DNA of 9,060 bases from Gammaproteobacteria bacterium. Lineage in GTDB: Bacteria; Pseudomonadota; Gammaproteobacteria; GRL18. The position numbers were made by a program, and so were the translations under genes. Location of the stretch: contig DAOVUK010000089.1 of NCBI GenBank assembly GCA_030632625.1, forward strand, positions 1 through 9,060. The letters run 5' to 3'. The notes below the pieces were generated by a model that was given only the letters and a program-made list of their open reading frames with translations, did not search any database and had not been told where the DNA came from. Below, in pieces: positions 1-6,122 of the stretch. How positions within the stretch are numbered: position 1 is the stretch's first letter; each line of letters begins with the position of its first letter.

Positions 1-401
1 GTATTGACAAATAGGCGGCGGGTAAAACGTTTGAACTTGCCAAAAGAGTGGTTTACACCAATAACTGGCAAGTTTTTTATATTTCGTAGTATATAAGTAG
101 CTTGATAGCGATGGCCAATGGCAAACTCAAAATCATATTGAGCACAAAGTTTCTTCACCTGTTTGATCGGTTTGCGTTTCAGGCCTTTTAAGCTTTTTGG
201 CGGGTATTCAAGAAAAATAACTTTATCAGAATCGGTTTGCTTAACCACATCATCATTTTTTTCACCTATCAGATAGACAGTTATAACCTTGTACTGTGTT
301 CCTTTAAACAAACTGGCATATTGTCTGGCAACATCCAGAAAAGGAAAGGTGTAATCATGGCAAAGCTGTAATATGTATTTTTTTTTTGCTATCAGGCTCA
401 T
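1..401 (-). CDS. Glycosyltransferase, N-terminal part (runs off left edge)
   Basis: About 133 codons of an open frame beginning ATG at 401 and still open at base 1; only the N-terminal domain is present. The protein starts MSLIAKKKYILQLCHDYTFP and continues with alternating hydrophobic strands and charged helices (YKVITVYLIG, KVIFLEYPP, FEFAIGHRYQATYIL, LPVIGVNHSFGKFKR), typical of the N-terminal Rossmann-like domain of GT-B glycosyltransferases (GT4-like). A similar gene lies just downstream of the carbamoyltransferase in Pseudomonas-type core clusters (from memory), so the inferred role is addition of a core sugar at the cytoplasmic face of the inner membrane. It starts 18 bp after the Uma2 stop codon, and an in-frame TGA 15 nt upstream rules out a longer start. 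No clear Shine-Dalgarno is visible. An A10 tract falls at codons 5-8. Donor and acceptor cannot be read from this fragment. Confidence 0.8.
   Translation of the reverse strand, partial: MSLIAKKKYILQLCHDYTFPFLDVARQYASLFKGTQYKVITVYLIGEKNDDVVKQTDSDKVIFLEYPPKSLKGLKRKPIKQVKKLCAQYDFEFAIGHRYQATYILRNIKNLPVIGVNHSFGKFKRFTRRLFVN
378..387 (-). repeat. A10 homopolymer in glycosyltransferase codons 5-8
   Basis: Ten consecutive T on the plus strand, read as A10 in the coding strand just after the start codon (GCA AAA AAA AAA). It is the longest mononucleotide run noticed in the window; the others reach about 8. By hand translation, a loss of one A gives a stop at codon 40 and a gain of one A gives a stop at codon 16, so slippage here would switch off the glycosyltransferase. 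Confidence 0.9.
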
Positions 402-419
402 GGGAACTTGCTTAACTCA

Positions 420-1040
420 CTATGTATTTTTTTGTTCGTTTTCCAGCTCTTTTTGTTGTAAGTATTGAACCATATCTTCATTATCAATCTGATAGTAGAT
501 ATCCTCTACCGATAATGTCACATTGATAGATTTAAAGGTAATTACATCACCTGGAAAGTAATGCCTGGATTGCCATTGCTGTTTTCTACTAAAAACCTGA
601 ACCAGACAGAAATTCTGTTCTATCAGTACATATTCTTCAAGAGTTGGACAATTAAAATAACTCAGCATTTTTGTCGAACTGTCATTTTTACGAGTCGCTT
701 TTGATAAGACTTCAACAATAATAACTGGCGAATCCTGATAATAGTCATCATTATTTTTGTCGCAGACCACCATAACATCAGGGTAAAAAAAACTCTGATT
801 AATATGACTTATTTTTACCTTCATATCTGACATAAAGGTAATACAATTTGATTTTTTATCCTTTAGTTGATTGCCCAGCTCACGAAAAACATTTCCTGAT
901 ATAATATTATGTTTTTTGCTCGCCCCTGCCATCGCATAAACAGTACCATCTATGTATTCATGTTTTGCTTCACTATCAACTTCACCAGCCAGATATTCTT
1001 CAGGACTAATACTATAATTTTTTTTATCAATTGCAGACAT
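420..1040 (-). CDS. Uma2-family (DUF820) endonuclease-like protein
   Basis: A 206-aa protein of the Uma2 family, a PD-(D/E)XK nuclease-like fold whose biological role is mostly unknown. Family hallmarks seen: a start-proximal SPEEYLAGE (11-19), HEYIDGTVYAMAGAS (27-41), the YPDVMVV strand with acidic D88, and IIVEVLSKAT with E110, followed by the SYFNCPTLEEYVLI segment (127-140). Those acidic positions match the expected metal-binding site, so the nuclease core looks intact. The start chosen is ATG at 1040 because a strong GGGAGGTG ribosome binding site lies just upstream; an in-frame GTG at 1064 has no such site. It lies 26 bp after the carbamoyltransferase stop and 18 bp before the next glycosyltransferase, hence probably cotranscribed. 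It has no known part in LPS synthesis and is more A+T-rich than its neighbours by eye, so insertion of a mobile single gene is plausible. An A8 run lies at codons 6-8. Confidence 0.88.
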   Translation of the reverse strand: MSAIDKKNYSISPEEYLAGEVDSEAKHEYIDGTVYAMAGASKKHNIISGNVFRELGNQLKDKKSNCITFMSDMKVKISHINQSFFYPDVMVVCDKNNDDYYQDSPVIIVEVLSKATRKNDSSTKMLSYFNCPTLEEYVLIEQNFCLVQVFSRKQQWQSRHYFPGDVITFKSINVTLSVEDIYYQIDNEDMVQYLQQKELENEQKNT

Positions 1041-1043
1041 AGA

Positions 1044-1051
1044 CACCTCCC
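1044..1051 (-). promoter_or_regulatory. Strong Shine-Dalgarno for the Uma2 gene
   Basis: GGGAGGTG on the minus strand, with the GGAGG core 5 nt from the ATG at 1040. It decides the start in favour of this ATG over the GTG at 1064. Most other genes in the window lack so clear a site, suggesting independent and efficient translation of this gene. Confidence 0.8.
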
Positions 1052-1066
1052 AAAATTTTGTCACAC

Positions 1067-2818
1067 TTATTTTGTAACAAGCACATCCTGCATAATCAAA
1101 TACTGCAGATCAGAACCATAGAACATATTCAGTGCATCTTCAGGTGTACAAACAACCGGTTCGCCACGGCGATTAAGTGAGGTATTTAATACCACCCCAT
1201 TGCCCGTTAGTTTTTCAACTTCTTTTATTAGCGCATAGTAACGGGGGTTAATATTTTCTTTCACAGCATGTGCCCTTGCGGTGCCATCTTCATGCACTAC
1301 TTCCGGTACACGTTCAGCCCAGCCGTCGTTAACTTCAAAGGTAAAGGTCATAAAAGGAGCAGGATGATCTGTTTTCAGCATTTGTGGTGCAACAGTATCC
1401 AGCATACTGGGGCAAAAAGGACGCCAGCGTTCACGGAACTTTATTTGTTCATTAATTCTATCCGCCACGCCTGCAATACTCGGACAGCCCAGAATACTGC
1501 GCCCGCCTAATGCTCTGGGGCCAAATTCCATGCGTCCCTGAAACCAGGAAACCGGATTGCCATCGGCTAAAATTTGAGCAATTTGTTTGGGCACGTCAGC
1601 TATCTGTTCAAATTTAACCGCTTGTCCGTCATTGGTCTGATAACTTTCACAAGCAGCAATACATTCTTCATTAGTAAATTCCGGTCCCAGAAAAACATGT
1701 TCCATTTTTTCCAGCTCAATGCCGCGTTCCGCAATGGCAAAAGAGGCCGCACCAATGGCCGTGCCCGCATCGGAAGCTGCCGGCTGAACAAACAATTCTT
1801 TCACTTCATCACGGGCAATGATTTTCTGATTCAATTTAACATTAAGTGCGGCACCGCCTGCAAAGGCGATTTTACCCGTTTCCTTAATGATATCGCCGAG
1901 GTAATAGTCCATTAATTTTAATGCAACGTCTTCAAACAATTTTTGCATTGATGCCGCATAATCAATATAGGGATCATCAATTTCATCGCCCTGACGCCTG
2001 GGACCCAGCCAGTCAATTAATTTAGGTGAAAAGTAATAGCCTATGCCATTTTCTTTATAGCGCCGGGTACCAATCACATTGATCAGCTGAGTGTTGACTC
2101 TAAAATCTAAACCATCGGATTTTTCTTTAAGTGTGATCAGACGGGAGAAATCATATTTATCAGGATCGCCATAGGGTGCCATGCCCATTACTTTGAACTC
2201 ACCATCGAGCATTTCAAAGCCGAGAAATTCGGTAATAGCACCATAAACCCCGCCTAATGAATCAGGATCGTAAAATTCTTTAATTTTATGAATTTTGCCA
2301 TTTTCACCATAACCAAAAAATGTGGTGGCATATTCACCTTTGCCGTCAATGCCCATAATGGCGGTTTTTTCTTTAAAACCGGATAGATGATAGGCGCTGC
2401 TGGCATGAGCCAGATGGTGTTCCACAGATTCAAACTGAATTTTATCCCAGTCAATGCCCACTGTTTTGCACATTTCTTTAATATAGCCGACATAACGGCG
2501 ATAACGGCGATTGCCATTAAACAAAGCATCCAGGGCACGATCGGGGGCATACCAATAGCGTTTAGCATAATGCCAGCGAGCCGGGGTTGACAGGTCTATT
2601 TCAGCATAGGGAACAGCAACAATATCGATCTGCTCAGGCTTGATACCTGCATATTTCAGACAAAACCGCGTGGCTTCAAGCGGCATTTTACCTTTTGCAT
2701 GTTTATCTCTAAGAAAGCGTTCTTCCTCTGCAGCCGCGACCAGTTTGCCGTCAATAAACAGCGCAGCAGAGGGATCATGGTTTAGAGAACCTGATAATCC
2801 AAGAGTGATCAGCGGCAC
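1067..2818 (-). CDS. Carbamoyltransferase, NodU/CmcH family (LPS core carbamoylation)
   Basis: A 583-aa, apparently full-length member of the NodU/CmcH/TobZ carbamoyltransferase family, which transfers a carbamoyl group from carbamoyl phosphate through an adenylated intermediate to a sugar hydroxyl. The N-terminal TsaD-like ASKHA part shows LGLSGSLNHDPSAALFIDGK (6-25), AAAEEERFLRDKHA (28-41), EHHLAHASSAY (133-143), GIDGKGEYATT (156-166) and GGAALNVKLN (321-330). The C-terminal carbamoyltransferase part shows FQGRMEFGPRALGGRSILG (427-445), FRERWRPFCPSM (461-472) and GVVLNTSLNRRGEPVVCTP (541-559). In Pseudomonas aeruginosa a homologous gene in the core cluster (wapO, from memory) accounts for the 7-O-carbamoyl on inner-core HepII, and the neighbours here argue for the same role. 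The start is GTG at 2818, preceded by AAGGAA. It is separated from the kinase genes by 108 bp holding a stem-loop and a candidate promoter, and followed at 26 bp by Uma2. Confidence 0.93.
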   Translation of the reverse strand: MPLITLGLSGSLNHDPSAALFIDGKLVAAAEEERFLRDKHAKGKMPLEATRFCLKYAGIKPEQIDIVAVPYAEIDLSTPARWHYAKRYWYAPDRALDALFNGNRRYRRYVGYIKEMCKTVGIDWDKIQFESVEHHLAHASSAYHLSGFKEKTAIMGIDGKGEYATTFFGYGENGKIHKIKEFYDPDSLGGVYGAITEFLGFEMLDGEFKVMGMAPYGDPDKYDFSRLITLKEKSDGLDFRVNTQLINVIGTRRYKENGIGYYFSPKLIDWLGPRRQGDEIDDPYIDYAASMQKLFEDVALKLMDYYLGDIIKETGKIAFAGGAALNVKLNQKIIARDEVKELFVQPAASDAGTAIGAASFAIAERGIELEKMEHVFLGPEFTNEECIAACESYQTNDGQAVKFEQIADVPKQIAQILADGNPVSWFQGRMEFGPRALGGRSILGCPSIAGVADRINEQIKFRERWRPFCPSMLDTVAPQMLKTDHPAPFMTFTFEVNDGWAERVPEVVHEDGTARAHAVKENINPRYYALIKEVEKLTGNGVVLNTSLNRRGEPVVCTPEDALNMFYGSDLQYLIMQDVLVTK

Positions 2819-2824
2819 AAAGAG

Positions 2825-2830
2825 TTCCTT
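2825..2830 (-). promoter_or_regulatory. Shine-Dalgarno of the carbamoyltransferase gene
   Basis: AAGGAA on the minus strand, 6 nt ahead of the GTG at 2818. It supports the GTG start, which also gives the usual MPL-type N-terminus of the family. Confidence 0.7.
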
Positions 2831-2845
2831 TTATAAGGGGGAGTT

Positions 2846-2874
2846 AAAATAGCATTTTAGCAATTTTCCAGCAA
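2846..2874 (-). promoter_or_regulatory. Candidate sigma-70 promoter for carbamoyltransferase-Uma2-glycosyltransferase
   Basis: On the minus strand a -35-like TTGCTG (2874-2869) is followed after 17 bp by a -10-like TATTTT (2851-2846). Transcription would start near 2839 and leave a leader of about 20 nt with the ribosome binding site. Matches to consensus are modest (3 of 6 and 4 of 6). The -10 overlaps a small A/T palindrome (2845-2859, arms TAAAAT and ATTTTA around 3 nt) that could bind a regulator or be chance in A+T-rich DNA. Confidence 0.3.
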
Positions 2875-2887
2875 CAGTCCTAGTCTT

Positions 2888-2927
2888 AGGGCCCTGGAGA
2901 TAAATAAATATTTATCTCCAGGGCCCT
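2888..2927 (-). terminator. Perfect 18-bp stem-loop right after the InaA-type kinase gene
   Basis: Arms 2888-2905 and 2910-2927 pair without a mismatch around a 4-nt loop. The base of the stem is G+C-rich (AGGGCCCTGGAG) and its upper part A+T-rich. The stem begins at the last base of the kinase stop codon (2927-2929). No T-run follows on either strand, so it is not a textbook intrinsic terminator. It may be a weak terminator or attenuator, a 3'-end stabiliser or processing site of the upstream message, or a palindromic repeat element. The structure is certain from the sequence; the terminator label is a guess from its position. Confidence 0.45.
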
Positions 2928-3715
2928 TACTCCCTATTATGGAAAAACTGAATAATTTTACGGATACGTTTTTTATCTTTTGCTGTTAATTTCCGGCACT
3001 GTGCATAATCTTTATAAAAAGCCAGTCTCTGGCTTTTCGATAGTTCATATTTTGCCCGTTTATCCAGACAGGCCAGGTCTTTGATAATCCGATATTCTAA
3101 AAAAGGTCTGTACCATTTCAGTCCTGAGGGGCAGTCAATCAGATAGATTTGAGGAAAATCAGCTTTAATATCGACCATAATATTGCGCCATTTAAAATCA
3201 TTATGGGCAAAATTGTGCTGATGCATGATTCGAGCGGCACGAGCCACCTGATGACTGACCTGAGCAATCCATTCAGGCTGTTGTAAAAGATCATGATAAT
3301 TGTCAGCAATATTGGCAAGGTCACTGGTATTCACTAATTCCTCAGTGATCAGTATGCCTCTTTGAGTGATCCAGCCCCTGGTTTCCTGGCCATAGGCAAC
3401 CACTTTAGCAACCGGAATATTCAACTTATCAAACCAGAGCAGATTCTGCCACTCTGTCTGTATTTTACTCTGACCTAAATAACGCTGTATTTTTTTTCTG
3501 GAAATATTGTATTTTTTCAGATAATAATTTTTACCGTCAATTGGTACTTTATAGACCTGGCTCAGAGGGCTTTTGGTAATAAACTCCCCCTCATAATCAT
3601 AAGCATCATCAAAATGCTTAAACAGTTTACCCAGAGTGGTGTTCTGATATTCTGGTATAATATGCCAATTGAGCTTTTTTGGCAGAAGAAATTTTGTCAG
3701 AAAATTTGCTATCAT
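2927..3715 (-). CDS. InaA-type lipopolysaccharide core kinase
   Basis: A 262-aa protein of the InaA/RfaP-like LPS kinase group with a protein-kinase-like fold. From the ATG at 3715: an N-lobe strand pair with VPIDGKNYYLKKY (58-70) carrying the probable ATP-binding lysine, GILITEELVNTSDL (120-133), the catalytic-loop motif FAHNDFKWRNIMV (169-181) with D173 and N178, and YLIDCPSG (191-198) with D194 in place of the DFG aspartate. The C-terminal part RIIKDLACLDKRAKYELSKS (209-228) is characteristic of the Pseudomonas core-cluster kinases. It likely phosphorylates a core heptose or helps WaaP, at the cytoplasmic face of the inner membrane; the position modified cannot be read. A TTG one codon earlier (3718) is an alternative start. 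The gene follows waaP at about 15 bp and precedes the stem-loop. No good Shine-Dalgarno lies at normal distance; an AAAGGAG sits 26 nt upstream behind a small hairpin. Confidence 0.87.
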   Translation of the reverse strand: MIANFLTKFLLPKKLNWHIIPEYQNTTLGKLFKHFDDAYDYEGEFITKSPLSQVYKVPIDGKNYYLKKYNISRKKIQRYLGQSKIQTEWQNLLWFDKLNIPVAKVVAYGQETRGWITQRGILITEELVNTSDLANIADNYHDLLQQPEWIAQVSHQVARAARIMHQHNFAHNDFKWRNIMVDIKADFPQIYLIDCPSGLKWYRPFLEYRIIKDLACLDKRAKYELSKSQRLAFYKDYAQCRKLTAKDKKRIRKIIQFFHNRE

Positions 3716-3730
3716 CAAAGTTTACAGCGA

Positions 3731-4585
3731 CTATATCGCATCTCCTTTACGCTGCTTTCTGTGCCATAACTTTTGCCCTTGTCTCTCCACTTTTTGCCAG
3801 AAATCACTATTTTTAGTTAAACAATCACGCAGATTACTCTTATTATATAATTTCATAAAACGATAAAAATCACGTCGGGTCAAACCAATATCCATGGCAG
3901 AAAAATACAGGCTGGCAATGTCTTTCACTATCCAGCGTTCTGGAGTTTGTTGTCGTAGTTGTGCTCTATGTAAATCAATTAATGATATTTTTAAGTTATC
4001 ATAATCAAGTGCATTATTGCTAATATCCATAAGACTCTTTTCCATAAAACTCCTATCCATAAGACTCTTTTCCATAAGGAAGTGGCAAATATAATAATCC
4101 CGATGATTAATACCATTATTGTGTAGAACGTGACTCACATGAGCCAGTTTTTTTATCAATGCCAGTTTTAATTGAAATTCAGGCGGCTGTTGTTTCCATG
4201 GCAGGCAATAATCTTCCAGACTGATGGTATTAATGAGATCTTCAGTAATGATAAATGACTGCTGTCTGGCCGGATTGCTGCCTTTAACGCCATAAGCGGC
4301 AATTTTCATGGTATCAATATTGAGTTGTTCCAGTTTTTTTATGGCTAAATATTCATTGGCCGCACCCAGAACAGGTAAACGCAGACGTATCAGGTTTTCA
4401 ATAATTTCAAACCAGCCGACACCGCGATGTATCTTTATAAAGTAACTTTTGCCCAACAGGCTGAATCGCAAAGTTCTGCGTGCTTCCAATTCACGGAACA
4501 CTTCGCCCTGAAGTTTTTCTGCTTCAATAAAAGGATCTTTATTTTTCCACTGCTGTGCAAATGCTTTGCTTAATTCTAACTGCAT
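3731..4585 (-). CDS. waaP: Lipopolysaccharide core heptose(I) kinase WaaP/RfaP
   Basis: A 284-aa WaaP, which phosphorylates inner-core HepI with ATP, a modification important for outer-membrane integrity (essential in Pseudomonas). Seen: the WaaP-type N-terminus with DPFIEAEKLQGEVFRELEAR (17-36), SYFIKIHRGVGWFEI (47-61) with ATP-binding lysine K51, FIITEDL (111-117), the signature INHRDYYICHFL (159-170) with catalytic D163, and SLIDLHRAQLR (201-211) with metal-binding D204, followed by DIASLYFSAMDIGLTRRDFY (222-241). All catalytic positions are intact. Between CHFL and SLIDLHRAQ, where enterobacterial WaaP has about a dozen residues, there is a repeat-built insert of four 5-residue units (171-190). 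The start is ATG at 4585, 17 bp after the stop of the double-kinase gene; no clear Shine-Dalgarno, so translation may depend on coupling. Confidence 0.95.
   Translation of the reverse strand: MQLELSKAFAQQWKNKDPFIEAEKLQGEVFRELEARRTLRFSLLGKSYFIKIHRGVGWFEIIENLIRLRLPVLGAANEYLAIKKLEQLNIDTMKIAAYGVKGSNPARQQSFIITEDLINTISLEDYCLPWKQQPPEFQLKLALIKKLAHVSHVLHNNGINHRDYYICHFLMEKSLMDRSFMEKSLMDISNNALDYDNLKISLIDLHRAQLRQQTPERWIVKDIASLYFSAMDIGLTRRDFYRFMKLYNKSNLRDCLTKNSDFWQKVERQGQKLWHRKQRKGDAI
4016..4075 (-). repeat. 15-bp in-frame tandem repeat in waaP
   Basis: Four 15-bp units: 4061-4075, 4046-4060, 4031-4045 and a degenerate 4016-4030. Units 4031-4045 and 4061-4075 are identical (AAGACTCTTTTCCAT on the plus strand). 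They encode MEKSL, MDRSF, MEKSL and MDISN, residues 171-190 of WaaP, between the catalytic loop and the metal-binding IDLHRAQ motif. Unit length is a multiple of three, so copy changes keep the frame. Confidence 0.9.
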
Positions 4586-4602
4586 TGTTTTATTATATCT
4601 GT

Positions 4603-6099
4603 TTATTGGAACTTTTTATTAAAATAAGGCTTCCAGAATTTATAACAGGCTTTTTTATCCCAGTTTTTTAAAAAACGCTGCTTGTCCCGCTGCCAGATTT
4701 TATTAAATCGCCAATTCATTTTATGCTGAGTCATGGCATCCAGATCCAGTATCCAGACCTTATTTTTGTGGATTAGAAAATTACTGCCCTTAAGATCACC
4801 ATGAGTAATATGGTACTCGCAAAGTCGGCGTAATGTGGCAATTAATTCATCTGCAGCTAATTGCTTATCCTTGTCCAGCTCCTGCTTGTCAAGATTGCCT
4901 TCATCACAAAACCTCTCGTCACAAAAGAAGTCCCAACTGCTCTGCCCTTGCTGATACTGGCAAATGAAATAGCTGCAGCGTTTCCCTAATGCAGGACTTT
5001 GCTCTATCAGAGCAACAGGTTCTGGTGTCAGTATGCCCATAAAACGAAGAAAATGCGCATTAATCCATGATTTTCTGGCTCTGGAGATTTGCCCCTTATG
5101 CTTTAATTCATAGGCAATCCCTTTAGGGTTATAACGCTTAATCACATATCGTTCATTATCAAGCAGTACAGATTTAACCGTACAGGTATTGCCCTGCTTC
5201 AAAAAAAAGGAATCCTCATTTTGAAAAAAGTGTTCCGGATCATCCAGTAACTGCTGAATTGCCTGATTATGATATTCCCTTCTGCACAGACTATAAGAGC
5301 TTTTCTTTTTTTCATACTTTTGTTGGTAAACGACCTCAGTACATTCTCTGAGAATTTTTTTCAAATATTGATTAATACGTGCCTGACGATAATCTTTAAT
5401 CCATTGCAGGAATTGAGCGGGCTCCTGTTTTTTTAAACTCAAAGAGGCCAGAGAAATATAGTCATTCAACAAAGAAAGGCTGCTTGTTTGAGTTAAATCA
5501 AATGTCTGTGCCAGAAATAAAGCCAGATTTTTCAGCCGTGTTTTTTTCTTTAATGGTGCCGAACTGGCTTTAACCTCTTCACCATCTAAGGTATAAACAG
5601 CATCCTCTTTTGCCAGAAAAAAATTGCCATAATGTAAATCCTGATGTGCTAAACCTGCACGGTGATGCTGTGCTAAAACAGGCATTAAATCTTTAAGCTT
5701 CCGGTCTCTTTCAAACTGATTATTTTCTGCCCAGAATTCAGCCAGATTTTGTCCTTCGATATAGCGAAAAATTAAAAAATAAACACCTTCATCTGAAAGC
5801 CCCTGAGACATTAATTCGGGTGTTAGTATTTGATTATCACTGAGTAATTCTGAACCTGCTTGTTCTCTTAACCAGTGTTTTCTTGCTCTGGATGAATGTA
5901 CAAAGGTTTTAATGATGACTTTTTTATTAAACTCTTTTTTACTAGAGAAGGCACCAAGAAACACAATTCTTTTTCCTGGCACAACACGGATCAATTCATT
6001 ACATTGAATGATTTGCTCTTCAAAGTTCAACTGCAAGGGTGCAGTCACTTGATACGTTATTTTTTGTAACTTCTGTAATGTGATATTATCAACTGACAT
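4603..6099 (-). CDS. Putative LPS kinase with two kinase-like domains
   Basis: A 498-aa protein carrying two kinase-like domains in tandem. Domain 1 (about 30-215) has VIIKTFVHSSRARKHWLREQ (61-80) with candidate lysine K64, YFLIFRYIEGQNLAEFW (107-123), the catalytic loop GLAHQDLHYGNFFL (149-162) with D154 and N159, and YTLDGEE (169-175) with D172. Domain 2 (about 295-498) has RYVIKRYN (317-324) with K321, ARKSWINAHFL (341-351), the catalytic loop YHITHGDLKGSNFLI (429-443) with D435 and N440, and WILDLDAM (449-456). Both halves keep the catalytic Asp and Asn, so neither is obviously dead. Both also share an ARK-x-W segment, suggesting an internal duplication. Large kinase-like proteins occur in Pseudomonas core clusters, so heptose phosphorylation is the likely task, but the substrate is inferred from context only. 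The gene lies 23 bp after waaG and 17 bp before waaP. Residues 392-412 contain short repeated motifs (FCDE twice, LDK twice). Confidence 0.85.
   Translation of the reverse strand: MSVDNITLQKLQKITYQVTAPLQLNFEEQIIQCNELIRVVPGKRIVFLGAFSSKKEFNKKVIIKTFVHSSRARKHWLREQAGSELLSDNQILTPELMSQGLSDEGVYFLIFRYIEGQNLAEFWAENNQFERDRKLKDLMPVLAQHHRAGLAHQDLHYGNFFLAKEDAVYTLDGEEVKASSAPLKKKTRLKNLALFLAQTFDLTQTSSLSLLNDYISLASLSLKKQEPAQFLQWIKDYRQARINQYLKKILRECTEVVYQQKYEKKKSSYSLCRREYHNQAIQQLLDDPEHFFQNEDSFFLKQGNTCTVKSVLLDNERYVIKRYNPKGIAYELKHKGQISRARKSWINAHFLRFMGILTPEPVALIEQSPALGKRCSYFICQYQQGQSSWDFFCDERFCDEGNLDKQELDKDKQLAADELIATLRRLCEYHITHGDLKGSNFLIHKNKVWILDLDAMTQHKMNWRFNKIWQRDKQRFLKNWDKKACYKFWKPYFNKKFQ
4900..4929 (-). repeat. 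Imperfect 15-bp duplication in the double-kinase gene
   Basis: Two adjacent 15-bp blocks (4900-4914 and 4915-4929) match at about 10 positions, sharing the run TCACAAAA on the plus strand. They encode FFCDE and RFCDE in the C-terminal kinase domain, ahead of its catalytic loop. It is an in-frame expansion of a loop, much weaker than the repeats in waaP, waaC and waaF. Confidence 0.45.
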
Positions 6100-6122
6100 T
6101 GTTATATTAATTCAGGATGTGC

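Noticed and set aside
1062..1064. GTG start for the Uma2 gene
   Set aside because: No ribosome binding site precedes it, whereas the ATG at 1040 has a strong one and gives the normal family N-terminus.
420..1066. Transposon or insertion sequence carrying Uma2
   Set aside because: No transposase, terminal inverted repeats or target duplication could be seen by eye around the gene.
1574..1915. Plus-strand frame of 113 codons
   Set aside because: It lies wholly antisense to the conserved carbamoyltransferase gene and shows no recognisable protein features.
2254..2568. Second minus-strand frame of about 104 codons inside the carbamoyltransferase gene
   Set aside because: It is a shifted-frame shadow of the real gene, rich in Met/Ile/Ala runs typical of frame-shifted reading, and the true frame is intact across it.
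2888..2930. Standard rho-independent terminator
   Set aside because: The hairpin is strong, but no T-rich tail follows the stem on either strand; kept only as a possible terminator-like structure.
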